Of a stretch of 64,000 nucleotides of DNA, positions 26,913 to 35,293 are shown piece by piece; positions within the stretch are counted from its first letter, which is position 1; each line of letters begins with the position of its first letter. The translations under genes were made by a program, and so were the position numbers. The DNA is taken from assembly GCF_033097505.1 (NCBI RefSeq), contig NZ_AP028654.1, positions 1,008,001 to 1,072,000 of the forward strand. Direction: 5' to 3'. This DNA is from Helicovermis profundi (GTDB lineage: Bacteria > Bacillota > Clostridia > Peptostreptococcales > Acidaminobacteraceae). The notes under the pieces were generated by a model, which saw nothing but the letters and a program-made list of their open reading frames with translations, did not search any database and was not told where the DNA came from.

Positions 26913-27951
26913 ATTATTAATTATTGACGACACAAAGATAAATATTGATATCTTGCTTGAACTATTGGGTGATGATTATAATATTAGCGTAGCTTTAGAT
27001 GGTGATAGTGGATTAAGTATTGCTAAAAAAGTGAATCCCGAAATTTTACTACTTGACATTATGATGCCAAACAAAAATGGATTTGAAGTTCTAAAAGAAT
27101 TAAAACTTGATAGTAAATTAAAAGATATAGCTGTTATTTTTATGACAGCAATTAACGATGTGGAAACTGAAATAAAAGGAATCGATTTGGGAGCTATTGA
27201 TTATATTAGAAAGCCTTTCAATGGTAAACTTGTAAAAAGTAGAATTAAAAATCACTTAGAATTAAAAAAACTTAGAGATAATTTGCAAGATGAAGTTAAT
27301 AGCAAAATTGATGAAATTATTGGTATTCAAAATACTTTAGTTGAGACTATGTGCGATTTAGTTGAATATAGGGATAGCGAAACAGGTTTGCACATTAAAA
27401 GAACGCAAATTTATGCGAAATTATTAGCCTTAGATTTAAAGAAAAATGGATACTATATTGAAACACTTACGGACGATTATATTAGAGAATTAAATAAATC
27501 AACTCCTTTACATGATATAGGGAAAATAGGTATTTCAGATACAATATTGCTTAAACCGGCTAGATTAACGGATGATGAGTTCAAAATAATGAAAACACAT
27601 ACAATAATTGGTTATGAAATTATGGAAAGTACAAAAAATAAATTTACTTGTAAAAGTTATTTGGATTTAGCAAAAGACATAGCAATAAGTCATCATGAAA
27701 AGTGGAATGGAAAAGGATATCCCTATGGTTTAAAAAAATCTAATATTCCTCTTGCAGGAAGGATTGTAGCAGTTGTAGATGTATATGATGCTTTGGTAAG
27801 CAAAAGAATATATAAAGAACCTATGACTCATGTAAAAGCAGTTTCTATAATTGAAACAGAATCAGGAGAATCATTTGATCCAATTATAGTAAAGAGTTTT
27901 CTGAACATAGCTAATGATTTTGAAAAGGTAAATATAAAATATAAAGATTAA
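26899..27951 (+). CDS. Response regulator with HD-GYP phosphodiesterase domain
   Basis: The 350-residue protein joins a receiver (residues 4-120, LLIIDDTKINIDIL, phospho-Asp in ILLLDIMMPN about 56, AIDYIRKPF) to an HD-GYP domain, which degrades cyclic-di-GMP in characterised members. The metal/catalytic motifs are HDIGKIGISD, HHEKWNGKGYP (the GYP), and AGRIVAVVDVYDALVSKRIY. The preceding kinase probably phosphorylates it, so the unit would couple an intracellular signal to lower c-di-GMP. No GGDEF gene is in this window. Confidence 0.94.
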   Translation: MEKTKLLIIDDTKINIDILLELLGDDYNISVALDGDSGLSIAKKVNPEILLLDIMMPNKNGFEVLKELKLDSKLKDIAVIFMTAINDVETEIKGIDLGAIDYIRKPFNGKLVKSRIKNHLELKKLRDNLQDEVNSKIDEIIGIQNTLVETMCDLVEYRDSETGLHIKRTQIYAKLLALDLKKNGYYIETLTDDYIRELNKSTPLHDIGKIGISDTILLKPARLTDDEFKIMKTHTIIGYEIMESTKNKFTCKSYLDLAKDIAISHHEKWNGKGYPYGLKKSNIPLAGRIVAVVDVYDALVSKRIYKEPMTHVKAVSIIETESGESFDPIIVKSFLNIANDFEKVNIKYKD

Positions 27952-28160
27952 TTTATCCGATGCCTTAGAGTTCTAATACCCCCACTACTTAAAAAAGTGG
28001 GGAATAAAGGACTCTAAAAAGGCCCTGGATTATGTTTTCTAAAATTCAGTGGGAGTAAAAACTCCCTCTGAATCCAAGAAATTCATTTATATGGTTAAGT
28101 ATTTTAAATTATCGTTATAATACTAAAAGCACGCTACTTATAGCGTGCTTTTATATTTTT
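27952..28160 (+). other. Structured noncoding region after the HD-GYP gene, unrecognised
   Basis: This gene-free stretch has two composite hairpins. The first pairs GCCTTAGAGT-type arms with ACTCT..AAGGC and is capped by CCCCACT/AGTGGGG (27961-28024). The second pairs ATTCAGTGGGAGT with ACTCCCTCTGAAT (28041-28074), both with internal mismatches or loops. A clean terminator ends the region. The bases are GC-richer than the surroundings. It may be a 3' UTR RNA, a small RNA, or a mobile remnant such as the end of an IS200/IS605-type element; I cannot name a family. The remaining bases 28161-28306 are AT-rich with no recognisable gene and presumably hold the promoter of the ABC operon. Confidence 0.5.
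28124..28160 (+). terminator. Terminator ending the structured region
   Basis: TAAAAGCACGCTA and TAGCGTGCTTTTA form a 13-bp stem with a CTTA loop, followed by TATTTTT. Confidence 0.88.
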
Positions 28161-28306
28161 GTATAGAATTTTTAGTATATAAAAATATATATTGCTAATT
28201 TGTTTCGAAAATGTTACTAAAAAGTCACTTAATATTAAATTTGTTTTGGTATATTAATATAGATGCAAATAATTGTTCAGTGTATTAGATGAAATGAGGT
28301 GAATTA

Positions 28307-29017
28307 ATGGTAAAAATTAAAAATCTTAGAAAAGTATATAGCGTTGGAAAAGAGAAAGTGATTGCCCTTGATAATCTTGATTTAGATATTGAAAAAGGCG
28401 AAGTGTGTTGTTTTTTAGGAACATCAGGCTCTGGAAAATCTACATTACTTAATATGATGGCAGGACTAGAAAAACCGACAAAAGGGACAATATTTATTGA
28501 TGGTGAGAAAATATCAACAATGTCAGAGAAAGAGCTTGCTAAGTTTAGACAAAAGAAGATTGGATTTATTTTTCAATCGTATAATCTTTTAGCTACTCAT
28601 ACTGCTCTTGAAAATGTTGCACTTCCCCTTACTTTTAGAAGAATTTCTAAAGAAAAAAGAGAAAAAGAGGCCTTAAGAATTTTAAAGGCAGTTGGGTTAA
28701 AAAAATATATTATGCATAAGCCTACTCAAATGAGTGGTGGTCAACAGCAACGTGTAGGAATTGCAAGAGCTTTTGTTGGAAATCCTTCCCTTATATTTGC
28801 AGATGAACCTACTGGAAATTTGGATTCGAAAACGTCAGAAGAAGTGATAACAATTATGCTTAATATGGTTAGAAAAAAAAAGCAAACGTTTATTATAGTT
28901 ACACACGATAAAGAGGTTGCAAAATATGCAGATAAAGTTGTATACATCAAAGATGGAAATATTGAGAAAATTGAAATTAAAGAGGAGGACATTAGAGAAT
29001 ATGTTCATAAAGAATAG
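28307..29017 (+). CDS. ABC transporter ATPase, MacB/LolD type
   Basis: The 236-residue ATPase has Walker A LGTSGSGKSTLLNMMAG, Q-loop GFIFQSYNLLATHTALENV, signature MSGGQQQRVGIARAF, Walker B LIFADEPTGNLDSKT and H-loop VTHDKEVAKYADKV. The YNLLATHTALENV segment is the mark of the MacB/LolD/FtsE-type branch. It overlaps the next gene by 17 bases; the third gene encodes the matching permease. Together they form a mechanotransmission-type ABC system rather than a classical importer. Confidence 0.95.
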   Translation: MVKIKNLRKVYSVGKEKVIALDNLDLDIEKGEVCCFLGTSGSGKSTLLNMMAGLEKPTKGTIFIDGEKISTMSEKELAKFRQKKIGFIFQSYNLLATHTALENVALPLTFRRISKEKREKEALRILKAVGLKKYIMHKPTQMSGGQQQRVGIARAFVGNPSLIFADEPTGNLDSKTSEEVITIMLNMVRKKKQTFIIVTHDKEVAKYADKVVYIKDGNIEKIEIKEEDIREYVHKE

Positions 29018-31403
29018 TAAATTTAAAAAAATGATATTATTTACCGTATTAATGTTGTTAATAATTGTAAGTGGAAGTGCATTTGCTGATTCGCAATACA
29101 TAAGTAGTGTTAGTGCAGATGATAGTGAAATTTATATAAGTGATACATATAATTTAACAATAAATTTATCTAATCTTCCAGTAGGAAGTACTTATAAATT
29201 TTTAGAATTAAAATCAACTTCAATAATTGAACCAACAAATGGTGTATATAAAAAGTCAATTTCTTCAAATAAAGTAGTTTTTAATTTAAAACAAATTACA
29301 GATGGATCAGTTATAGAGTGTGATATTGTGTACAATGATGGTAGTTCAGATAAATCAGTAAGTGAAACTATAGTAATTCCAAATGTAAAAAAACTATCTA
29401 CTTCTTCATCAACTTCGGTTACAGATACTTCAAAATATGAACCGGAAATAAAAGTAGTAGAGGAAAATGTACCAAGCTTTAATGTTAATAAGAGAAATCA
29501 AATCAAATTTACATTAGAAAATATAGGGACTTATTCAGCTAAAGATATTAACATATCTTTAATGTATGAGGGTGAAAATACTCCTCTTAAAAAAGGTAAT
29601 GAAGTACTCACAAGTCAGATTGCATACTTAGGAAAGAATAAAACAAAAGAAATAGTAATAGATTTAGATTTAAGTAAAAATAGTTTAGCAATGCTTCATC
29701 AATTAAAAGTTAAATTAAGTTATAAGAATGCATTTGGAGATTCGTTTAAAAATGACGATTATTCGTATTCCTTTAAAGTTATCAACACCAATACTTTACC
29801 AATAATAGGTATTAAAAAATCAGAGATTAGATATACTGATGTTATTGCTGGAGTAAAAAATTATATAATTTTTGAAATAGAGAATACAGGTACATTAAAT
29901 GCCAGTGATATTATGGTAGAGCTTTTAGGATTTGATAAAGATGGAATTAGACTTAAGGATGATGTTTCTAAAAGGTATATTTCCAGCATAAAAGGCAAAT
30001 CAACTGAAAAAATATATTATGCATTTATACCAGCTAGTAATGCAAAATCTGGCAATTACGAATTAAATGCAAAATTTTCCTATATTGATGAAACTGGTAA
30101 AAAATATGAGAGCAATTCAAGCGTATATATTTATGTAAATGGTTTGGACTCAAAGAATATTGATCTTAAAATAAGTAATAAAAAGTTTCCCAAGAAAATT
30201 AATGCAGGAGATGAATTTAGCTTAAACTTTGACTTAGAAAACTTATCAGATATTGTTGCTAATCCTGTTGAAATAGAAGCTATTTATCCAGATGGTATTA
30301 TTCCAACATCTAGTCCTAAAATTTACTTGAAAACATTAGAAAAGGATAAAAAAATAAATATTGATTTTAAATTTTTAGCAAAAAATACACTTGAAACAGG
30401 TAACTACGATTTTTATATTAAATTTAAATATAACACAAAGGGTGCTAGTGAATCAGATTATAGCGAATATAAGGAGTATCAGGGAATATTTGTACAGGGT
30501 GCTAGTGGAATGGGAAGACCTAAAATTATTATAAAGAATTTTGATTTTGGAAGTTCAAAGATAATGGCTGGAGATACCTTTAATTTAAAACTTGATCTTT
30601 TTAATACTAGTACAGATGAAATGATAAAAAATATTAAAATTAAAATAGAGTCACCAGATGGCATATTCACACCAGTTGATAGTTCAAGCTCAGTTTTTGT
30701 AGAAAAAATTGATAGGAACTCTACTGTAGAAAAGCTAATCAAACTAAAGGCTAAAAATGATGCTGAAGTTAAAACATATAATCTAAATATTATAATGGAA
30801 TATGAAGATAGCAAAGGTAATGCTTATGATTCACAAAAAGAACCGTATAAAGAAAATGAAAAAATAACAATACCAGTATCTCAGCCTATAAAACTTGAAG
30901 TTGGAGAAATAAATTTTCCAAATGAAATTTCAATAGGACGTCCACTTGATTTAGAAATAAATTTCTTTAATATGGGTAAATCAACAATCTATAATTTAAT
31001 GGCAAAAATTGTTGATAAGGATTCAAATGTACTTGCTAGCAATTATTTTGGAAATTTTGATGCAGGTAGAACAGAGTATTTTGAACCAACTTTACAAGCT
31101 CAAGTAGCAGGTGATGTAAAAGCAAAATTACTATTTACTTATGAAGATGCTTCAGGAGAAAAAGGAGAGTTTTCTAAAGATATTAATTATTATGTAGCTG
31201 AAGAAACAAATAACATTGATAATGGTATGAATTTTGATGAAAATATAGACATGGGTAATACACAAGATAAAAAATCACCTATTAGATCAATTGTAATTGC
31301 AATAGTACTAATAATAATTTTTATTATTAGTTTAGTAATAATTTTAAAAAAGAGAAAGAAAAAGAAGCAAATGCAACTAATGCTGGAGGAAGAAGATGAA
31401 TAG
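29001..31403 (+). CDS. Large exported CARDB-repeat-like membrane-anchored protein of an ABC operon
   Basis: Starting at ATG 29001 (GAGGAGG at 28983-28989), the 800-residue protein has a signal peptide (about 10-30, ILFTVLMLLIIVSGSAFA), several roughly 110-residue beta-sandwich units with CARDB/NPCBM-like phrases (FTLENIGTYSAKDINISLMY; FEIENTGTLNASDIMVELLG; FDLENLSDIVANPVEIEA; LDLFNTSTDEMIKNIKIK; INFFNMGKSTIYNLMAK), one C-terminal span (about 763-787) and a basic tail KKRKKKK. It is placed between ATPase and permease with overlaps on both sides, so it is likely the substrate-binding, adaptor or cell-surface part of the system. The upstream in-frame codons at 28917 belong to the ATPase overlap and are rejected. 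Confidence 0.82.
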   Translation: MFIKNSKFKKMILFTVLMLLIIVSGSAFADSQYISSVSADDSEIYISDTYNLTINLSNLPVGSTYKFLELKSTSIIEPTNGVYKKSISSNKVVFNLKQITDGSVIECDIVYNDGSSDKSVSETIVIPNVKKLSTSSSTSVTDTSKYEPEIKVVEENVPSFNVNKRNQIKFTLENIGTYSAKDINISLMYEGENTPLKKGNEVLTSQIAYLGKNKTKEIVIDLDLSKNSLAMLHQLKVKLSYKNAFGDSFKNDDYSYSFKVINTNTLPIIGIKKSEIRYTDVIAGVKNYIIFEIENTGTLNASDIMVELLGFDKDGIRLKDDVSKRYISSIKGKSTEKIYYAFIPASNAKSGNYELNAKFSYIDETGKKYESNSSVYIYVNGLDSKNIDLKISNKKFPKKINAGDEFSLNFDLENLSDIVANPVEIEAIYPDGIIPTSSPKIYLKTLEKDKKINIDFKFLAKNTLETGNYDFYIKFKYNTKGASESDYSEYKEYQGIFVQGASGMGRPKIIIKNFDFGSSKIMAGDTFNLKLDLFNTSTDEMIKNIKIKIESPDGIFTPVDSSSSVFVEKIDRNSTVEKLIKLKAKNDAEVKTYNLNIIMEYEDSKGNAYDSQKEPYKENEKITIPVSQPIKLEVGEINFPNEISIGRPLDLEINFFNMGKSTIYNLMAKIVDKDSNVLASNYFGNFDAGRTEYFEPTLQAQVAGDVKAKLLFTYEDASGEKGEFSKDINYYVAEETNNIDNGMNFDENIDMGNTQDKKSPIRSIVIAIVLIIIFIISLVIILKKRKKKKQMQLMLEEEDE

Positions 31404-32709
31404 CATTGATTTGGTATCTATGGGTATAAAGAATTTATTTCGTAGAAAAGCAAGAACTATACTTACAGTACTGGGTGTGATAGTTGGTGCTGCATCGATA
31501 ATTATAATGTTATCTCTTGGAATAGGTATGAATAAAAGCTTTGAAGAACAATTAAAGTCATTTGGAAGTTTAAATACTATTGATGTTCGTTCAAATTCTG
31601 GCGGTTATTATGGAGATGAAAAAGATCCATCTGGCGGTAAAGTTGGTAAGTTAGATGATGCTGCGGTGAAAGAAATCGAAAAAATTGATGGTGTAGATGT
31701 TGTTATGCCAATGAGCGAAAGTTATATTCAGATATATAGTGGAAAGTATGTAACTGATGTTAATTTAATTGGTATTGATGCAAGTAAATTAGAGAAATTT
31801 GATTTTAATGTTGAAAAAGGGCGGCTAATTGATAAAAATGGTAAATATGAAATTTTATTTGGAAGCTCAATTTCTAAACAATTTTATAATCCAAGAAGCA
31901 GAAATAGATATTCAAATCAGATTGAAGTAGATATACTTTCTTCAAAACTCAGTGCAGTATTAGAACCTTCATATTCTAGTGATGGTAAAAAACCAAAAGG
32001 AATTCGAGTTAAAGGTGTGGGTGTTTTAAAACAAGGAAATAATGAAAAAGACTGGAGTGCGTATATTGATATTAATCAGCTTGAAAAATTAAAACAGGAA
32101 GCAAAACGAAAATCTAAAAATACATCAGATAGAAATAAAAAAAAATCTGCTGATAAATATTCACAATTTAAAGTTAGAATTTTAGACGTAAAAAAAGTTG
32201 CTGATATTCAAGAAAAAATTAAAAAAATGGGATATCAGGCATATAGCTTAGCAGATGGGCTTGAGTATATGAAAAAAGCTACTGCAGGTCTTAGAGCAAC
32301 TTTAGGTGGAATTGGAGCTGTTTCACTTTTTGTTGCTGCTATAGGCATTACTAATACCATGGTTATGTCAATTTATGAAAGAACAAAAGAGATTGGTGTA
32401 ATGAAAGTAATAGGTGCAGAACTAAGAGATATAAAAAGATTGTTTTTATTTGAAGCGGGGATGATTGGATTTTTTGGAGGATTATTTGGTGTATTAATTA
32501 GCTATTTAGTAAGTTTTGTTCTTAATTCAATTGGAATTAGTTTAATGGGATTTGCAGCAGAGGGTAGTCAATCAAATCTTTCAGTTATTCCTATTTGGTT
32601 ATCGGTTTCTTCAGTGTTTTTTTCAACAATTGTTGGAGTTCTTGCGGGATATTATCCAGCAAATAGGGCTATGAAACTTAGCGCACTTGAAGCAATTAGA
32701 GGAGAATAG
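31396..32709 (+). CDS. MacB/FtsX-type ABC permease
   Basis: The 437-residue permease has the expected topology: one N-terminal span (NLFRRKARTILTVLGVIVGAASIIIMLSLGIGM), a large extracellular domain (about 45-290, Lys/Ser-rich in part) and three C-terminal spans (GGIGAVSLFVAAIGITNTMVM; GMIGFFGGLFGVLISYLVSF; IPIWLSVSSVFFSTIVGVLA) ending PANRAMKLSALEAIRGE, the MacB coupling end. With the ATPase at 28307 it would pass mechanical force to the periplasmic or surface domain. Its start overlaps the previous gene by 8 bases. The gene ends at the first copy of a repeat block. Confidence 0.95.
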   Translation: MNSIDLVSMGIKNLFRRKARTILTVLGVIVGAASIIIMLSLGIGMNKSFEEQLKSFGSLNTIDVRSNSGGYYGDEKDPSGGKVGKLDDAAVKEIEKIDGVDVVMPMSESYIQIYSGKYVTDVNLIGIDASKLEKFDFNVEKGRLIDKNGKYEILFGSSISKQFYNPRSRNRYSNQIEVDILSSKLSAVLEPSYSSDGKKPKGIRVKGVGVLKQGNNEKDWSAYIDINQLEKLKQEAKRKSKNTSDRNKKKSADKYSQFKVRILDVKKVADIQEKIKKMGYQAYSLADGLEYMKKATAGLRATLGGIGAVSLFVAAIGITNTMVMSIYERTKEIGVMKVIGAELRDIKRLFLFEAGMIGFFGGLFGVLISYLVSFVLNSIGISLMGFAAEGSQSNLSVIPIWLSVSSVFFSTIVGVLAGYYPANRAMKLSALEAIRGE

Positions 32710-32712
32710 TAT

Positions 32713-33011
32713 AACTAATAAAGCTGTGCTAATGGCTGCTAAGCACTTCGTGCTAAGCGTGCTAGGCACTACTTGCTCATTAATAGGGACAAAGTCCCTA
32801 TTAAAAAAATAAAAATTGTTTTTATTAAAAAGTAAAATTAACTAATAAAGCTGTGCTAATGGCTGCTGTGCACTTCGTGCTAAGCGTGCTAGGCACTACT
32901 TGCTCATTAATAGGGACAAAGTCCCTATATAAAAAGATAAAAACAATCCAACTTTAAAGCAAGCTTTAAAATGAGATTGTTTTTATCTTTTTATGCACAG
33001 CTTTATTAGTT
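32713..33011. repeat. Complex 3'-end repeat block 1 (between the permease and response regulator genes)
   Basis: Two direct copies of an 89-base unit (32713-32801 and 32840-32928, offset 127, two substitutions at CTAAGC/CTGTGC) each start with AACTAATAAAGCTGTGC and end in an ATAGGGAC-AAA-GTCCCTAT hairpin. A terminator hairpin follows, and the block closes with the inverted copy of the first 17 bases, GCACAGCTTTATTAGTT (32995-33011; 18 bp if one more base is counted). On the minus strand the order is S (over the stop codon of the regulator gene), terminator, ATAGGG hairpin, GC-rich hairpins, S'. No ORF lies inside. Confidence 0.9.
32931..32992. terminator. Terminator of the RND/two-component operon inside repeat block 1
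   Basis: AAAAAGATAAAAACAATC (32931-32948) and GATTGTTTTTATCTTTTT (32975-32992) form an 18-bp perfect stem with T-runs on both strands, so it can act bidirectionally. Confidence 0.85.
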
Positions 33012-33695
33012 AATTATTTTATAACCAATTCCCCAGACGGTGATTATATATTCTGGTTTTGATGGGTTGAACTCTATTTTTTCTCTTAGTTTTCTTATGT
33101 GGACTGTAATTGTTGGAATATCTCTTTCTGAATTAAATCCCCATACTTTTTCAAAAATCTCTTCTTTTGTAAAGACTTTATTTGGCGCAGAAGTTAGAAG
33201 TAATAGTAAATCGTATTCTTTTACAGTTAAATCAATTTCTTTGCTGTTTACAAATACTTGTCTATTTTCTGTATTAATTGTAATGCCTTTAACTTCAACA
33301 ATTTTATTTTTATTTATTGTTGATGATTTTAGCATTTCATATCTTGATATATGCGCTTTTACTCTAGCAACTAATTCATTTGGGCTAAATGGCTTGGTCA
33401 TATAATCATCAACTCCTAGTCCGAGGCCTCGAATTTTATCAATTTCTTCAGTTTTTGCACTTACCATAATAATTGGTATATCAATAGTTTTTCTAAGTTC
33501 TTTCGTTATTTTAAAACCGTCAATTCCAGGTAACATTATATCCATAATTATTAAGTCAAAAATATTACTTTGTGCTGATTTTAATCCAGATAATCCATTA
33601 TTTTTTACTTCAACTTCAAATCCAGAAATTTCTAAATAATCTCTTTCAACCTCACCTATAGATAGATCGTCTTCTATTATTAGTATTTTTTTCAT
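33006..33695 (-). CDS. OmpR/PhoB-family response regulator
   Basis: The 229-residue regulator has a receiver with acidic pocket ILIIEDD, phospho-Asp in LIIMDIMLPGIDGF (about 51), MVSAKT and DDYMTKPFSPNELVARV, and a winged-helix DNA-binding domain ending TITVHIRKLREKIE...YIITVWGIGYKI. It overlaps the kinase gene by 4 bases and probably controls the pump genes upstream in the same transcript. Its stop codon lies inside the S segment of repeat block 1. Confidence 0.95.
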   Translation of the reverse strand: MKKILIIEDDLSIGEVERDYLEISGFEVEVKNNGLSGLKSAQSNIFDLIIMDIMLPGIDGFKITKELRKTIDIPIIMVSAKTEEIDKIRGLGLGVDDYMTKPFSPNELVARVKAHISRYEMLKSSTINKNKIVEVKGITINTENRQVFVNSKEIDLTVKEYDLLLLLTSAPNKVFTKEEIFEKVWGFNSERDIPTITVHIRKLREKIEFNPSKPEYIITVWGIGYKIIN

Positions 33696-35233
33696 ATGTT
33701 CACCTTCTTGAGCTCTAGTTTTATTTCTAGACCGACTTTGTTTTTAGTATTTACGTATATTTTCCCATTATGATTATCAACTATAGTTTTAGCAATTGCA
33801 AGACCAAGTCCGCTTCCAGGTGTGTTTTGATTTCTTGATTCATCGATTCTGTAGTATTTATCAAAGATTAAATCAGCTTTATTTAATTCTATTCCCACTC
33901 CATTGTCTTTGATAGTAATATAAAATTCATTTTCATTTTTATCTTCTAATTTTATTTCAATACTTAGATATTTGGTATTAGCATATTTAATAGAGTTTGT
34001 GACGATATTAAATATTACTCTTTTGATTTTATCAATATCTATTTTAGTAAATGTATTTTTATCTTCTAATAAATTTTTAAAATTAACATTTACATTTTGC
34101 TTTTCAAATTCGTATTTTAATTCATCTATAATATCATTTAAAAATAAACTAATATCTACATTTTGATAAATGTAATTATTGTTATTGCTATCAAGTTCAT
34201 TAAATACTTTTAACTCATCAAACATATTGTTTAGGTCCTGAATTTTAATAAGTATATTTTTAATGTATTTATCCATTTTTTCAGGAGAATTTGCAATTCC
34301 GTCTCTCAGTGCTTCTATATGAATTTTAATTGAAGTAAGCGGAGTTTTTAGATCATGAGAAAGTGAATTTATAAAATCATTTCTCGTAGTCTCAACTTTA
34401 ATTCTATAATCGTTAGCTTCATCAAGAGAACGTATCATATCGTTAAGAGAAGATGAAAGTTCATTAAGTATAAAATCATTTTCAAATTGAATCAAATGCT
34501 TATAATTTCCATTTTTAACTTCATTAGTTGCTATTATCATATTTTCAACAGGCTGAGTGAATTTTTTGGACATTTTATAGGCAAAAATTGAGTGCATTGA
34601 AAGCATAACAAATACTAAAAATAATAAGTTTTTACCGACTACATTTGCAATTTTCGCTCTAATATTTGTATATTTTTTAAAAATAAATATGCTTCCTTTA
34701 CTATCATCATTAAAATAGAAATCGATTTGACGTGCTACAACATAGCCTGTTTTATTAAATATTTCTTCATTATTAGTTTCTTTTCCAGATTTAAATTTAG
34801 GCAAAGTATTTTTTTCAAGTGTTTTGAAGTTATCAATATCGTCGTCAGTAAATTTTCCATTTAAAACTTTAAAGTATTCGAGATTGTTATTTTTTTTGAT
34901 TATTAAAAAAGTGTCTAAAAAATCAAAGTTATTAAAATTGGATTTATTGAAATTTTCAATTAAATTTGTCATGTCATCAAGAGAAGGTTTTTCTATTATA
35001 GTGTTGTTAATTTCTTTTATAAAGTACTCAAAACCATTTAGAGTTCGTATTTGAAAAACCTTATCATTAAAAAAATTTGGATTCGTTATTTCTTTTATTG
35101 AATCTTTTCCATGAATAGCAATATTATATGAAAGTACAACTATTATGGGGAAAATCAAAGTTAAAAGCCAGGTTATAAAAAATTTGAATCTAAGTCTTTT
35201 TATTTCATTGTTTTTAGGTTTTTTCTTTATCAT
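33692..35233 (-). CDS. Membrane sensor histidine kinase
   Basis: The 513-residue kinase has a first span (about 12-32), an extracytoplasmic sensor domain (about 35-195), a second span (about 200-220) with HAMP-like region, HisKA with FINSLSHDLKTPLTSIKIHIEALRDG, and HATPase motifs NIVTNSIKYA, KDNGVGIEL and GSGLGLAIAKTIVDNHNG. The 158-residue outside domain would see the pump's substrate or envelope stress. A GC-rich terminator-like hairpin lies between the pump genes and this gene. Confidence 0.93.
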   Translation of the reverse strand: MIKKKPKNNEIKRLRFKFFITWLLTLIFPIIVVLSYNIAIHGKDSIKEITNPNFFNDKVFQIRTLNGFEYFIKEINNTIIEKPSLDDMTNLIENFNKSNFNNFDFLDTFLIIKKNNNLEYFKVLNGKFTDDDIDNFKTLEKNTLPKFKSGKETNNEEIFNKTGYVVARQIDFYFNDDSKGSIFIFKKYTNIRAKIANVVGKNLLFLVFVMLSMHSIFAYKMSKKFTQPVENMIIATNEVKNGNYKHLIQFENDFILNELSSSLNDMIRSLDEANDYRIKVETTRNDFINSLSHDLKTPLTSIKIHIEALRDGIANSPEKMDKYIKNILIKIQDLNNMFDELKVFNELDSNNNNYIYQNVDISLFLNDIIDELKYEFEKQNVNVNFKNLLEDKNTFTKIDIDKIKRVIFNIVTNSIKYANTKYLSIEIKLEDKNENEFYITIKDNGVGIELNKADLIFDKYYRIDESRNQNTPGSGLGLAIAKTIVDNHNGKIYVNTKNKVGLEIKLELKKVNI

Positions 35234-35266
35234 ATTTCACCAACCATTTTAGACTTTAAATAAGGT

Positions 35267-35286
35267 AAAAGGGGAGAAAGCTCCCC
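35267..35286 (-). terminator. Terminator-like hairpin between pump and sensor genes
   Basis: On the minus strand GGGGAG-CTTT-CTCCCC is followed by TTTTACC. It could lower expression of the kinase and regulator relative to the pump. Confidence 0.55.
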
Positions 35287-35293
35287 CGTAGTT

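Noticed and set aside
28741-29101. Minus-strand ORFs over the ABC ATPase/partner junction
   Set aside because: They are shadows of two well-supported plus-strand genes and have no ribosome sites.
32713-33011. CRISPR array
   Set aside because: Only two long, non-identically spaced units with structured interiors and terminators, no short regular repeats with unique spacers.
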